A stretch of 64,000 bases of DNA from Alphaproteobacteria bacterium (GTDB lineage Bacteria; Pseudomonadota; Alphaproteobacteria; Rhizobiales; Xanthobacteraceae), in NCBI GenBank assembly GCA_016869215.1, contig VGEP01000014.1:1-64000 (forward strand), given 5' to 3'. A program made the translations under genes and the position numbers. Within the stretch, counting starts at the first letter, position 1. The number at the start of each line of letters is the position of its first letter. This document shows positions 1 through 8,410 of this stretch, one piece after another. The notes beneath the pieces are model-generated. The model searched no databases. It was not told where the DNA came from and saw nothing but the letters and a program-made list of their open reading frames with translations.

Positions 1-2
1 CC

Positions 3-635
3 GTGCCTGACGCCGGAGGGCAACCGGCCCCGGCGCTGTCCGACATCAAGATCCCGACCGTCGATGCGCCGCCGCTCGCGCCCGACGCATCGCTGCAGGG
101 CGATGAGCCGATCGAGCCGAGCCCCGAGGACATCGAACGCGCCGCCGCGCGACGTCGCGACCGCCAATCGGCGCGCAAGCGCAGGTCGGCACGCCGCAAC
201 GCAGTGCCCGCGGCGATCCTGATTCTGATCATGACGATCGCGGGCCTGATCGCGTGGCGCAAGGAGGTGGTGCGCTACGCGCCGCAGATGGCCTCGCTTT
301 ATGCGGCGATCGGTCTGCCGGTCAACCTGCGCGGGCTTGCGTTCCATGACGTCAAGATCAAGAACGAGATTCACGACGGCGTGCCGGTGCTCACGGTCGA
401 AGGCAGGATCGTGAACGAAATCTCGATCCCGGTTGAAATTCCGCGGCTGCGGTTCGGCGTGCGCAACGGCGCCGGCGCCGAGATCTACAGCTGGTCGGCC
501 TTGCCGTCGCAGCAGGTGCTGGAGCCGGGCGCCGCGCTGCCATTCCGCGGCCGCCTCGCCTCCCCGCCACCGGATGGAATCGTCGTCGAGGTGCGCTTCT
601 TCACCAAACGCGACGCCGCCGTCGCCGGGCGCTGA
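3..635 (+). CDS. Membrane-anchored protein with DUF3426-like C-terminus (5' end probably outside window)
   Basis: The visible 210 residues run Pro/Asp-rich, then an Arg/Lys-rich stretch (about 47-67), one hydrophobic segment (about 69-86), then a C-terminal beta-type domain of about 100 residues containing phrases such as VEGRIVNEISIPVEIP. This layout matches alphaproteobacterial MJ0042/DUF3426 proteins, whose N-terminal zinc ribbon would lie before the window. The charged stretch before the membrane segment suggests a cytoplasmic N-terminus and a periplasmic C-terminal domain. A GTG at base 3 can open the frame but has no visible ribosome site, so I treat the gene as truncated by the window edge. 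It ends 3 bases before cpdR and is probably cotranscribed with it. Confidence 0.6.
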   Translation: MPDAGGQPAPALSDIKIPTVDAPPLAPDASLQGDEPIEPSPEDIERAAARRRDRQSARKRRSARRNAVPAAILILIMTIAGLIAWRKEVVRYAPQMASLYAAIGLPVNLRGLAFHDVKIKNEIHDGVPVLTVEGRIVNEISIPVEIPRLRFGVRNGAGAEIYSWSALPSQQVLEPGAALPFRGRLASPPPDGIVVEVRFFTKRDAAVAGR

Positions 636-638
636 CCG

Positions 639-1010
639 ATGGCGCGCGTCTTGCTCGCCGAGGACGAAGAGGCAATGCGCGGCCTCGTGACGCGCGCGCT
701 GCAGGAGGACGGCCACGACGTGGTCGCGACGGCGGACGGCGCGGAAGCGCTCGACGTCCTGCAGCGCGACGACGGCCGCTTCGATCTTCTCCTTGCCGAC
801 ATCAAGATGCCGGTGATGGACGGGATCGCACTGGCGCTGGCCGCGGCGCGCGATTTCCCCGAACTGCCGGTGGTGCTGATGACCGGCTATGCCGACCAGC
901 GCGAACGCGCATCCGGCATCGAGGCGCTGGTGCGCGACATCATCGTCAAGCCGTTCACGCTCGCGGAATTCCGGACCGCAATCGCGTCCGCGCTCAAGGG
1001 AAAGAGCTGA
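639..1010 (+). CDS. cpdR: CpdR-like single-domain response regulator
   Basis: This 123-residue protein is a stand-alone receiver domain with no output domain. The acidic pocket is at E8-D9, the phospho-acceptor is D54 in LLLADIKMPVMDG, the switch threonine is T82 in LMTGYADQRER, and the conserved lysine is K104 in IIVKPF. The GYADQRER and DIIVKPF phrases are characteristic of CpdR. In Caulobacter and rhizobia unphosphorylated CpdR directs ClpXP to the cell pole and primes degradation of cell-cycle proteins, with the CckA-ChpT phosphorelay switching it off; that role is transferred from the family. It starts 3 bases after the upstream membrane protein gene, so the two are likely one transcript. 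The start has no competing upstream codon because the preceding stop is so close. Confidence 0.88.
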   Translation: MARVLLAEDEEAMRGLVTRALQEDGHDVVATADGAEALDVLQRDDGRFDLLLADIKMPVMDGIALALAAARDFPELPVVLMTGYADQRERASGIEALVRDIIVKPFTLAEFRTAIASALKGKS

Positions 1011-1026
1011 CAGGCGGGCGCCGCGC

Positions 1027-2430
1027 TCAACCATTGCCGCGCAAGTACGACACCGCCTCAAGACCCGCGATCCGTCCGAACACGAAGGCGCGCAACACCG
1101 ACACGGCGTTCGGCGCAGTGCCGTAGAAGTGGCCGGTGATCTCGCCCGCGGCATAGAGACCGGGAAACGGCTCGCCCGAGCGCAGCGCCCGTGCGCGTTC
1201 GTCGGTCGCGAGCCCGCCGAAAGTGTAGGCGATGGCGCCGATCAGCGGATAGGCGACGAACGGCAGCTCGGAGATCGCGCGCGCCCAGTTGGACTTCGGC
1301 GGAAAGAGCCCCGGCGCGGCGGCGAGGCCGTCGCAGACCGCGGCATCGAAACGCGACGCGTCGCCGGTGCAGGCCGCGTTGTAGCGCGCCACCGTCTCTG
1401 CAAGTCCCGCAGGATCGACGCCGATGGCGCGCGCCAGCGCCTCGAGCGTATCGGCCTGCGCCGGCGGAACCTCCGAGCGCGTGGCGCGCTGCCAGTCGGG
1501 AATGTCGAACAGCCGCCGGTCAAGGATCGCGAATGCCGTGCCGTCCGGCCGGTTGAATTGGATGTCGCGCGCGAACGCTTCCCAGGTTTCGTGCACGAGG
1601 CCTGCGCCCTCGTCGAAGAAGCGGCGGCCCGCTTTGTCCACCACGACGCCATAGGGATAGACCAGCACCACCGGGGCGGAGTTTTTGCTGCGCGGATCGA
1701 TCGGCTCGCAGTGCATGCCGTCCCATTGTCCGGAAACGTCCACACCATGCGCGCGCGCCATGGCGATGCCGTCGCCGGTGTTGAAGCGCGTGCCGGGCGA
1801 GATCAGCTTCATGGTTTCGCCGCGCGGCCCGAAATGCTCGCGCATTCGCGCCGGATCGCCCTGGAAGCCGCCGCTCGCCAGCACAACGGCGTCCGCCGCA
1901 ACAATTTCCGTTCTGCCTCCGCTTTCGATCTCGACGCCGTGCAGCGCGCCGCCTTCGACCGCGAGAGCGCGCGCCGTGCAGCCGTAGCGGATCGTGACGC
2001 CCGCAGCATTCGCGGCCTTGGTGAGCGCGCCGACGATGGCCTGACCGCCGCCGACCGGCTGGATACGCGGCGGGCCCTTGGCGAGGTAATAGACCGGCTT
2101 GTGGAACTCGACGCCATGCGAGCCGATCCAGCGCATGGTCGCGGGCGCTTCCGCCGCGAGCCGCTCGAAGTAGCGGCGGTCGCCGCGTCCGTCGGTCGCC
2201 GCCATCATGTCGGCGGCGAAACTCTCTTCCACGCGGTCGAGCGCAACCATGCGCATGTAGGACGGCGTGCTGCGGGTGTTGCCGCCGGCTTCGCCTTCGG
2301 CGGCCTTGTCGAGGATCGTGACCGCGAGCGTCAGCCCAGTTCGTCTCGCCTCTTCGGCCGCGGCCAGCGCCGCAGCGAGACCTGCCGCGCCCTGACCGAC
2401 GACGATGAGTTGCTTCGGCGGTTGTGTCAT
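1027..2430 (-). CDS. FAD-dependent oxidoreductase, TcuA/fumarate reductase flavoprotein type
   Basis: The 467-residue protein opens with an FAD-binding Rossmann fold (IVVGQGAAGLAAALAAA, residues 8-24), followed by GGNTRS and later VLASGGFQGDP, the usual motifs of the succinate dehydrogenase/fumarate reductase flavoprotein superfamily. The C-terminus has the second FAD contact GLYAAGEITGHFYG. The overall pattern resembles TcuA tricarballylate dehydrogenase, but the substrate cannot be read from sequence. I chose the ATG at 2430 because homologues begin just before the Rossmann strand; the frame stays open 54 codons further upstream with an Arg-rich translation that does not look like protein. 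It converges on cpdR with 16 bases between the stops. No electron-transfer partner gene adjoins it. Confidence 0.75.
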   Translation of the reverse strand: MTQPPKQLIVVGQGAAGLAAALAAAEEARRTGLTLAVTILDKAAEGEAGGNTRSTPSYMRMVALDRVEESFAADMMAATDGRGDRRYFERLAAEAPATMRWIGSHGVEFHKPVYYLAKGPPRIQPVGGGQAIVGALTKAANAAGVTIRYGCTARALAVEGGALHGVEIESGGRTEIVAADAVVLASGGFQGDPARMREHFGPRGETMKLISPGTRFNTGDGIAMARAHGVDVSGQWDGMHCEPIDPRSKNSAPVVLVYPYGVVVDKAGRRFFDEGAGLVHETWEAFARDIQFNRPDGTAFAILDRRLFDIPDWQRATRSEVPPAQADTLEALARAIGVDPAGLAETVARYNAACTGDASRFDAAVCDGLAAAPGLFPPKSNWARAISELPFVAYPLIGAIAYTFGGLATDERARALRSGEPFPGLYAAGEITGHFYGTAPNAVSVLRAFVFGRIAGLEAVSYLRGNG

Positions 2431-2539
2431 GGATGCTCGCGGATCGGATCGCAGGGAGCGTTTCGGGTTCGGGAGATTAGCGCGTGACGACGCGCGCGCC
2501 ATCGCCCGGGGTTTTATTCGGCGCCCGGTCGCCGGCCTT

Positions 2540-2880
2540 GCATTTCCTCGCCCGGGACAAGCCCGAGGGGTGGAGCGCCGAGCGGCGCCCAAACAGTCTC
2601 ACGCCTTTGTGGAGGCGTGTGCGTGTTCTTTGCGATCAGAACACGCGCGCCTCCCGGCGCTCCACGGCGGCATTTTTCGGTCCCGGGCCGCGCTTTGCGG
2701 GGCAATTTCGCCCCGTCAGCCAGCTCCTGGCAGGAGGTTCCAGTCTAACCTCCGGGCGGAGCCCCGGGCCGCCCGGTAGCGAGGTTACGAGCCTCGCCAG
2801 CAGGAAGCCGCATCCCGCTCCGCCATCGAAACGTCTCGCGACGACGCCCTCGGATGAGCGGGACGCAATGAAGATAAGGC
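2540..2880. repeat. Gene-free block of consecutive hairpins, probable dispersed intergenic element
   Basis: The 515-base gap between 2431 and 2945 holds no convincing gene. Besides the nested structure at 2571-2664, I can see stems at 2699-2703/2710-2714, 2724-2728/2732-2736, 2733-2739/2747-2753 (this one competes with the preceding stem) and 2779-2784/2792-2797. Open frames crossing it resemble spurious Arg/Ser-rich proteins that I recall being annotated in Bradyrhizobium relatives, which suggests a repeated non-coding element. The copy number in this genome is unknown. The remainder, 2881-2945, is a short AT-richer spacer with a run of six T at 2903-2909. Confidence 0.55.
2571..2664. other. 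Nested stem structure with two competing inner folds (candidate structured RNA)
   Basis: A perfect 10-bp outer stem pairs 2571-2580 (tggagcgccg) with 2655-2664. Inside it are a 7-bp hairpin, 2600-2606 with 2613-2619, and a 9-bp hairpin, 2621-2629 with 2638-2646. Bases 2611-2617 can instead pair with 2648-2654, which extends the second hairpin and destroys the first. Such mutually exclusive folds inside a closing stem recall riboswitch-like or attenuator RNA, but the DNA symmetry alone cannot show transcription or strand. No known RNA family is recognised. Confidence 0.5.
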
Positions 2881-2945
2881 CAGTTCGGAGCGCGGGGATA
2901 AGTTTTTTATCGCTCGGAAATCACAAGCGAAACCGGCGCAAGGCG

Positions 2946-3689
2946 TCACGGCACCTGGTCACGCCCGCGCGTGAACGGCACGAAGCGCACGAGGCCGACA
3001 ATGCGCTCGGAGATTTCGCCCGTGGCCGACTTCTCCAGCACCGTGAGGCGCTGCGTCCTGCCCGGCTCGCCGACCGGCATCACCAGCCGCCCGCCGGGCT
3101 TGAGCTGCTCGATCAGCGGCGGCGGCACATGACCGAGCGCCGCGGTGACGATCACCGCGTCGAACGGCCCGCATTCCGGCCAGCCGCGGTAACCATCGCC
3201 CGCGCGCACGTGGATATTGCCGTAGCCAAGCTCGCGCAACAGCAGCGCCGCGCCGGTTGCAAGCTCGCCGACGATCTCGATCGTGCAGACCTTGCTGACG
3301 AGAGGCGACAGCACCGCGGCCTGGTAGCCGGAGCCGGTGCCGATCTCGAGCACGGTGTGCGCGGGCGCGACGGCCGCGAGTTCCGTCATCGCCGCGACCA
3401 CGAACGGCTGCGACACGGTCTGGCCGTGGCCGATGCGCACCGGGCTGTCCGCATAGCCTTCGGCGCACGCGCCGCCGGGCACGAAACGCTGGCGCGGGAC
3501 GCTGCGCATCGCCGCGAGCACGCCATCCGACATTTTACCGCCGGTAAAGTCCGGGCTCGACCAGACATGAGCCCGAATGGTGTCGAGCATCTCGTCGCGC
3601 TCGCGCGCGCATTCGGCGGGCTGCGCGAAGGCCGCGTCCGCGACGGCGAGGAACGCGAGAGCTACGAATGCGATCGGCCGTGCACGCAT
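2946..3689 (-). CDS. Protein-L-isoaspartate O-methyltransferase, predicted exported
   Basis: The 247-residue protein is a SAM-dependent methyltransferase of the PCMT family, which methylates isoaspartyl residues in damaged proteins. The SAM motif LEIGTGSGYQAAVLSPL is clear, preceded by the family phrases RQRFVPG and GHGQTVSQPFVVA. The chosen ATG at 3689 gives a classic signal peptide, with an Arg-containing start, a hydrophobic core (residues 6-18) and a likely cut after AFA, so the enzyme should act in the periplasm. Most PCMTs are cytosolic, so this is notable. An upstream in-frame ATG at 3737 would bury the signal. It lies 97 bases downstream of the TIGR02302 gene on the same strand and may be cotranscribed with it. 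Confidence 0.85.
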   Translation of the reverse strand: MRARPIAFVALAFLAVADAAFAQPAECARERDEMLDTIRAHVWSSPDFTGGKMSDGVLAAMRSVPRQRFVPGGACAEGYADSPVRIGHGQTVSQPFVVAAMTELAAVAPAHTVLEIGTGSGYQAAVLSPLVSKVCTIEIVGELATGAALLLRELGYGNIHVRAGDGYRGWPECGPFDAVIVTAALGHVPPPLIEQLKPGGRLVMPVGEPGRTQRLTVLEKSATGEISERIVGLVRFVPFTRGRDQVP

Positions 3690-3786
3690 CGATCTGAATT
3701 GTCCCGATGTCAGGACGCGGCATTCCGCGTGAAACAATTGCCGCGACCGCCATTCCCAAGAGGCGGAACGAGGACGGCGCCGGCGA

Positions 3787-6354
3787 TCAAAAGTCCTTCA
3801 GCAGCCGCTCGATGTAGTCGAGCTCGAGCTGCGGGCGGAAGGTCTCGCCGAAGCGCTTGCGGAGTTCTTCCAGGATGCGCCGCGCGCGCTGCACGTCGAT
3901 CTCGCCCGGCACCTTGACGGTGGTGTCGTCGCCATAGTCGCGGCCGCGCAGCGGCCGGCCGAGCGGATCGGTGTCCTGGTTGGCGCGCGAGCGGCCCATG
4001 CGGCCGGGCTCGCCCGGACCGGGACCCTGGCCCTGCCCCATCATCTGCTGCATCGACTGCGCAAGCCCCTGCGCGCCGCGGCGCAGCGCCTCGAGCGCGC
4101 GGCCCTGCGAGTCGACCGCGCCGTCGGCGTTGCCGTCGCCGAGCTGGCCCTGCGCGTCGCCCATCGCCTCGCCGGCACGGCCGAGCTGGTCCATCTCCTG
4201 ACCGCCCTGCTGGCCCTGCTGGCCGGGCTGCGGGAAGCCGCGGCGGCGCATTTCTTCCAGGAGCTTGCGGAGCTGGTCGCGCAGCGCCTGCTGGTCCTGG
4301 CGCAGTTCGCCCATCTGGTTCTGCTGCTGGTCTCCGGGCTGCTGCTGCTGACCGCGCTGGCCGCGCTGCTGGCGGCGCTGGTCCTGGCCCTGCCGGAAGG
4401 TGCGGTCGCGCAGCTGCTGCTGGCGGCGGATCAGGTCGCCGAGTTCTTCGAGCGCCGACTGCATCTCGTCGGAGTCCTCGCCCATCTCGCCGCCGGGCCG
4501 CGCCATCTGCAGGTTTTCCAGCATCTGCTGGAGCTGTTCGAGCATGCGGCGCGCTGCGTCGCGGGCGCCGGAACGCGCCATCCGCTCCATGCGGTCGAGC
4601 ATGGAACGCAAGTCCTGGGAGCGGAGGTTGCGCATCGAATTCGGATCGAGCGGCCGCTGGGCCTGCGGATTTCTCCGCATCTCCTCGGCCATCGCCTGCA
4701 GGAACTTGTCGAGCGCCGCGCGCAACTGGTCCATCAGGCGCTTGATCTCTTCGTCGGTGGCGCCGCGCTCCAGCGCCTCGCGCAGAGCGTCCTGCGCCGC
4801 GCGCAACGCGCGCTCGGTCTCGGAGAGGTTGCCGTCCTCGAGCAGCACCGCCATCGACCACAGCCGCCCCACGACATCGCGCAGGCCGTCGTCGTTCTTG
4901 GCGCGCACGAGGTGCCAGTAGATCGAGCGCAGGCCGAGATAGACGTTGGTCTCGGGCGTGAACCGCTCCGGCGCGATCGAGAGCGCGTCGAGCGCGAGCA
5001 TCACGCGCTCCTTGGCGTGCGCGTCGAGCGCCAGAATGCGGCGCTGCTCGATCAGCGCACGCGGCAGCGGCTTGGTGAACGGCCGCTCCGGCAGCCGCAG
5101 TTCCTGCGGCTGCGACTTGCCCTCGTTGCCGGCCTCGTCGCGCGCAACCAGCGTCATGACGACGTCGACGCCCGCCCACGGATGTTCGGTGACGTCCTTG
5201 GTGGTCTGGGCCGCGCCGTTGCGGGTGCGGGCCTGCGGCAGCACCAGCGGGAATTCCGGCGCACTGTACAGCGCGCGCGGCGGCTTGCCGCCGGCGGGAG
5301 CGGTGCCCTTGCTCTCGAAGTTCGCCTGCGCTTCGATTACGCCGTAGTCGTCTTCCATCTTGTAGGCGAGCAGCAGCGAGCCGCGAAGCTGGCTCTCGGG
5401 CTCCTTGGCAAGCGCGATCGTCGGCGGCTTGTCCGGGATGGCGGTGAACGTCCAGGCGAGGCTGTCGCCGCCGCCGCGCACGCGCGCGGTGCCGGACTCG
5501 TTGATCGTGTAGCGCAGCTCCTCGGTGCCGGCGGGCGCCTGCGGGCGCGCCTCGGCTGGCGCTTCGGCGATCCCGCCGGTGACGGCAAGCTGCAATCCGG
5601 CCTGGCCGCTGGCGCGGACCACCAGCACGGAACCCGCGGGCACCGACACGGATGCCGCCGTGCGCGCGGGCTCGCCGGGCCGCAGGCCGGGCAGGATGAC
5701 CGGCGGCCGGCCGGTGTAGGCCGGCGGCGTCACCCAGGCGTCGATGCGGTAATTCGCGGCCGACACCACACCCTGCCAGTCGAAGGCAGCGGCGATCCGG
5801 CGCATCCGGTCTGAGCCTGCAGCGAAGAACGACGAGACGGCCAGGATCAGCACCAGCGCCCGCAGCGCATAGGGATCGCGCACGGCGAGCCGCGGCACCG
5901 GCACGCCGGCCTTCAGCGCCCGGGCGGCACGCAGCGCGCGCTCAAGGTGCGCACGCCACAGCGCGGTGGCGAACTGGTCGCCGGCCTCCGGCGCCATGCG
6001 GTCGGCGATTGCCGTAGCCGGACGGTGCGGCAGGTTGCTCTGGCGGTCGAGGCGGCGCAGGCCGTCGATGGGCGTGGGAACCCGCACGAAGAACAGCGGC
6101 ACCGCGGCGGCAACCGCCAGCACGAAGAACAGGAACACGCAGATGGCGCGGGCGAGCGGCGGCAGCGCGATCCATAGCCCGAACCAGGACAACGCCAGGA
6201 ACAGCCCGGCCGCGGTCAGGATCGAGGCCAGCGCGGGCCACAGCCGCTCCCAGGCAATCGACCAGCGCGCCCGGCCCAGGGCACGCTGAAGCATCGCGGC
6301 TCCGTCGGGCGAAGTGCTTGGGCCGTCGGGTCTTTCAGGCGCGGCTGCGGTCAC
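3787..6354 (-). CDS. TIGR02302 / DUF4175 family membrane protein
   Basis: An 855-residue protein with three N-terminal hydrophobic segments (about 40-58, 64-84 and 163-182), a long periplasm-like middle region, and a C-terminal third extremely rich in Gln, Arg, Gly and Met with coiled-coil character. This architecture is that of the TIGR02302 proteins, found near lysA in rhizobial genomes; their biochemical role is not known to me. It follows lysA on the same strand with a 252-base gap (6355-6606) in which I see no gene. The full-length frame reaches the ATG at 6354 with no truncation. Low-complexity Gln-rich sequence between about 640 and 740 is not seen in neighbouring genes. Confidence 0.85.
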   Translation of the reverse strand: MTAAAPERPDGPSTSPDGAAMLQRALGRARWSIAWERLWPALASILTAAGLFLALSWFGLWIALPPLARAICVFLFFVLAVAAAVPLFFVRVPTPIDGLRRLDRQSNLPHRPATAIADRMAPEAGDQFATALWRAHLERALRAARALKAGVPVPRLAVRDPYALRALVLILAVSSFFAAGSDRMRRIAAAFDWQGVVSAANYRIDAWVTPPAYTGRPPVILPGLRPGEPARTAASVSVPAGSVLVVRASGQAGLQLAVTGGIAEAPAEARPQAPAGTEELRYTINESGTARVRGGGDSLAWTFTAIPDKPPTIALAKEPESQLRGSLLLAYKMEDDYGVIEAQANFESKGTAPAGGKPPRALYSAPEFPLVLPQARTRNGAAQTTKDVTEHPWAGVDVVMTLVARDEAGNEGKSQPQELRLPERPFTKPLPRALIEQRRILALDAHAKERVMLALDALSIAPERFTPETNVYLGLRSIYWHLVRAKNDDGLRDVVGRLWSMAVLLEDGNLSETERALRAAQDALREALERGATDEEIKRLMDQLRAALDKFLQAMAEEMRRNPQAQRPLDPNSMRNLRSQDLRSMLDRMERMARSGARDAARRMLEQLQQMLENLQMARPGGEMGEDSDEMQSALEELGDLIRRQQQLRDRTFRQGQDQRRQQRGQRGQQQQPGDQQQNQMGELRQDQQALRDQLRKLLEEMRRRGFPQPGQQGQQGGQEMDQLGRAGEAMGDAQGQLGDGNADGAVDSQGRALEALRRGAQGLAQSMQQMMGQGQGPGPGEPGRMGRSRANQDTDPLGRPLRGRDYGDDTTVKVPGEIDVQRARRILEELRKRFGETFRPQLELDYIERLLKDF

Positions 6355-6606
6355 TGGGTCTCCGAGGCGCAGAATCTGAATGACAACACTGTATCATGCG
6401 TCGGTAGCCGCGGCATATTCGTCCAGGATATTCACCTATGCCATTTGCGGTCTGCGCCTGACCAAGCAAGCCGCGCGCCAAAGCGGGGTTTCGGCCCCAT
6501 GGCACGCGGCACGGAGGCATCAGGAGGCGGTATTGGGCCGCCTTCAAGGCGGGCGGACCTCAATCACGTAATCGTCATTGGGAAGAGAGGGTCAGGCGCG
6601 CCGCAG

Positions 6607-7872
6607 TCACAGCCACGGCGGCAGGCGGTCCAGGCCGATCAGCGCGTCGACCTCCAGCCGCGGGCGGACCACCGACCAGTCGCTGCCGCGCACCAGCACT
6701 TCGGGAACCAGCGCGCGGGTGTTGTAGGTGCCGGCCTGCACCGCGCCGTAGGCGCCGGCGGTCATGACCGCGAGCAGATCGCCGGGATCTGCCGCGGTCA
6801 GCCCGCGGTCGTGCGCGAGATAGTCGCCCGACTCGCACACCGGCCCGACCACATCGACGATCGCGCGCGGCGCGCCGGGCGCGGCCTCGCGCACCGGGCG
6901 GATGTCGTGGTGGGCATCGTAGAGCGTCGGCCGGATCAGGTCGTTCATCGCGGCGTCGACGATGACGAAGGTCTTGGCCTCGCCGCGCTTCACGTAGAGC
7001 ACGCGCGTCACCAGAATTCCGGCGTTGCCGACGATCAGCCGCCCGGGCTCGAAGATCAGCTTGCAATCGAGCCCGCGCGTGGCGCGCTTGACCACCGCGG
7101 CATAGGCGGTCGGGTCCGGCGGCGGCTCGTTGTCCTCGCGGTAGGGAATGCCCAAGCCCCCGCCGAGATCGACATGCTCGATGGTGTGGCCGTCGGCGCG
7201 CAGCTCGCGCACGAATTCCGACAGCAGCGCGAAGGCGTCGTCGAATGGCGAAAGCTCAACGATCTGGCTGCCGATGTGCATATCGACGCCGGTGACGCGG
7301 ATGCCGGGCAGCTTCGCCGCATGGGCATAGACCTCGCGGGCGCGGCTGATCGGAATGCCGAACTTGTTCTCGGCGCGGCCGGTCGCGATCTTGTGGTGGG
7401 TCTTGGGATCGACGTCGGGATTGACGCGCACCGAGACGTTGGCGGTGCGGCCCTTGCTCTTGGCGATCTGCGACAGCAGTTCGAGCTCGGGCTCGGACTC
7501 GACGTTGACGCAGAGCACGTTCTCGTCGAGCGCCATCGCAAGCTCGGCCGCGGTCTTGCCGATACCGGAGAACATGATCTTCTCCGCCGGCACGCCCGCC
7601 GCGCGCGCGCGCTTCAATTCGCCGCCCGACACCACGTCCGCGCCGCATCCGAGCTTCGCCAAGGTTGCGATCACCGCCTGGTTGGAATTGGCCTTGACCG
7701 CGTAGCAGACCAGCGACGGCACGTCGGCGAAGGCGCCGGCGAACACGCGGTAGTGCCGCTCCAGCGTGGCGGTGGAATAGCAGTAGAACGGCGTGCCGGC
7801 GGCGTCCGCGAGCTTGGCGAGATCGACCGCCTCGGCGTGCAGCACGCCGGAGCGATAATCGAAGTGGTGCAT
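6607..7872 (-). CDS. lysA: Diaminopimelate decarboxylase
   Basis: This enzyme converts meso-diaminopimelate to lysine, the last step of lysine synthesis, in the cytoplasm with PLP. The PLP lysine is K60 in CYAVKANSNQ, followed by the glycine-rich phosphate site DLGGGLGIPY, the FEPGR motif and GPVCESGDYL, whose cysteine and glutamate belong to the second subunit's active site. Length (421) is normal for the family. Upstream lie the lipoprotein gene lptM and a palindromic repeat (7880-7977) that fills nearly all of the space to lptM. The lptM-lysA-TIGR02302 order is conserved in related genomes; argH, which usually precedes lptM, is here more than 4 kb away. Confidence 0.95.
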   Translation of the reverse strand: MHHFDYRSGVLHAEAVDLAKLADAAGTPFYCYSTATLERHYRVFAGAFADVPSLVCYAVKANSNQAVIATLAKLGCGADVVSGGELKRARAAGVPAEKIMFSGIGKTAAELAMALDENVLCVNVESEPELELLSQIAKSKGRTANVSVRVNPDVDPKTHHKIATGRAENKFGIPISRAREVYAHAAKLPGIRVTGVDMHIGSQIVELSPFDDAFALLSEFVRELRADGHTIEHVDLGGGLGIPYREDNEPPPDPTAYAAVVKRATRGLDCKLIFEPGRLIVGNAGILVTRVLYVKRGEAKTFVIVDAAMNDLIRPTLYDAHHDIRPVREAAPGAPRAIVDVVGPVCESGDYLAHDRGLTAADPGDLLAVMTAGAYGAVQAGTYNTRALVPEVLVRGSDWSVVRPRLEVDALIGLDRLPPWL

Positions 7873-7879
7873 CGGCTTA

Positions 7880-7977
7880 GACCGCGATCCGCTTCATCCA
7901 AACCGGATCGCGGTCACGCTCCTTGATTTTGCGCATGATCAGACCCGAAAACCGGTTCCCACTTTTCGGGATCATGC
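7880..7977. repeat. Composite palindromic intergenic repeat between lptM and lysA
   Basis: The left half is a perfect 12-bp inverted repeat, 7880-7891 with 7904-7915 (gaccgcgatccg and its complement). The right half is a second palindrome: gcatgatc at 7933-7940 pairs with 7970-7977, and cccgaaaa at 7944-7951 pairs with 7963-7970, around an accggttccc centre. This right half resembles RIME-like elements dispersed in rhizobial genomes, as I recall them. In an lptM-lysA transcript it would form two strong hairpins just ahead of lysA. Confidence 0.7.
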
Positions 7978-7981
7978 TCGC

Positions 7982-8233
7982 TCAGTCGATCAGCCAGTCG
8001 AGCGGCGTGCGCCGGCGCTCCCCTTCGGGCGCGATCGGACGGCCGTTCTCGTCGTATTCCGGGCGCGGCTGCTGGACGCCTCGGCCGGTCACCGGAGTCA
8101 TGCCCGGCCGGTTCTCCAGCACCATGCCGCCCGGCGGCGGGTCGAGCGCGCCTTTGCGGCCGCAACCCGACAGGGCGACGGCGGCCGCGAGCGCGGCGGC
8201 GGTGGCAAGGCGCAGACCGGTCTTCCGGGTCAC
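7982..8233 (-). CDS. lptM: LPS translocon maturation lipoprotein (YifL type)
   Basis: An 83-residue lipoprotein with a short hydrophobic signal and lipobox ALSGC (C24), directly followed by GRKGAL, the hallmark of the LptM/YifL family. In E. coli LptM helps the LptD-LptE outer-membrane lipopolysaccharide translocon form correct disulfides; I infer the same location here. The rest is Pro- and Arg-rich with no further domain. It is upstream of lysA on the same strand, 109 bases away across a palindromic repeat. Its usual upstream neighbour argH is displaced by an exporter operon and an aat-like gene. Confidence 0.85.
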   Translation of the reverse strand: MTRKTGLRLATAAALAAAVALSGCGRKGALDPPPGGMVLENRPGMTPVTGRGVQQPRPEYDENGRPIAPEGERRRTPLDWLID

Positions 8234-8410
8234 GAAAGGCTCCAGAATCGGGGCGAACGGGCAGTCACTAACATATCAGGCCGCCAGTTAAATTCACCTT
8301 TTTGATGGCCGGGATCGACTGCCCCAGGCGCGGTTTCGGCCGGGATCGTGAACGAGGCGGTTGATCTATCGCAATGGCCGCAGCGCGCGGGTTGGCGAAA
8401 TAAACGTGCC

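Noticed and set aside
889-2487. 532-codon open frame on the plus strand over the FAD oxidoreductase gene
   Set aside because: It is Arg-rich with no domain and mirrors the real gene on the other strand, as GC-rich codons leave few stops.
2540-2880. RNase P, 6S or tmRNA gene
   Set aside because: I looked for conserved core sequences, such as the RNase P GAGGAAAGTCC region, on both strands and did not find them.
3710-5179. 489-codon open frame on the minus strand within the TIGR02302 gene
   Set aside because: It is in another frame of the same strand as the real gene and is very rich in Arg, Gly and Ala with no motif.
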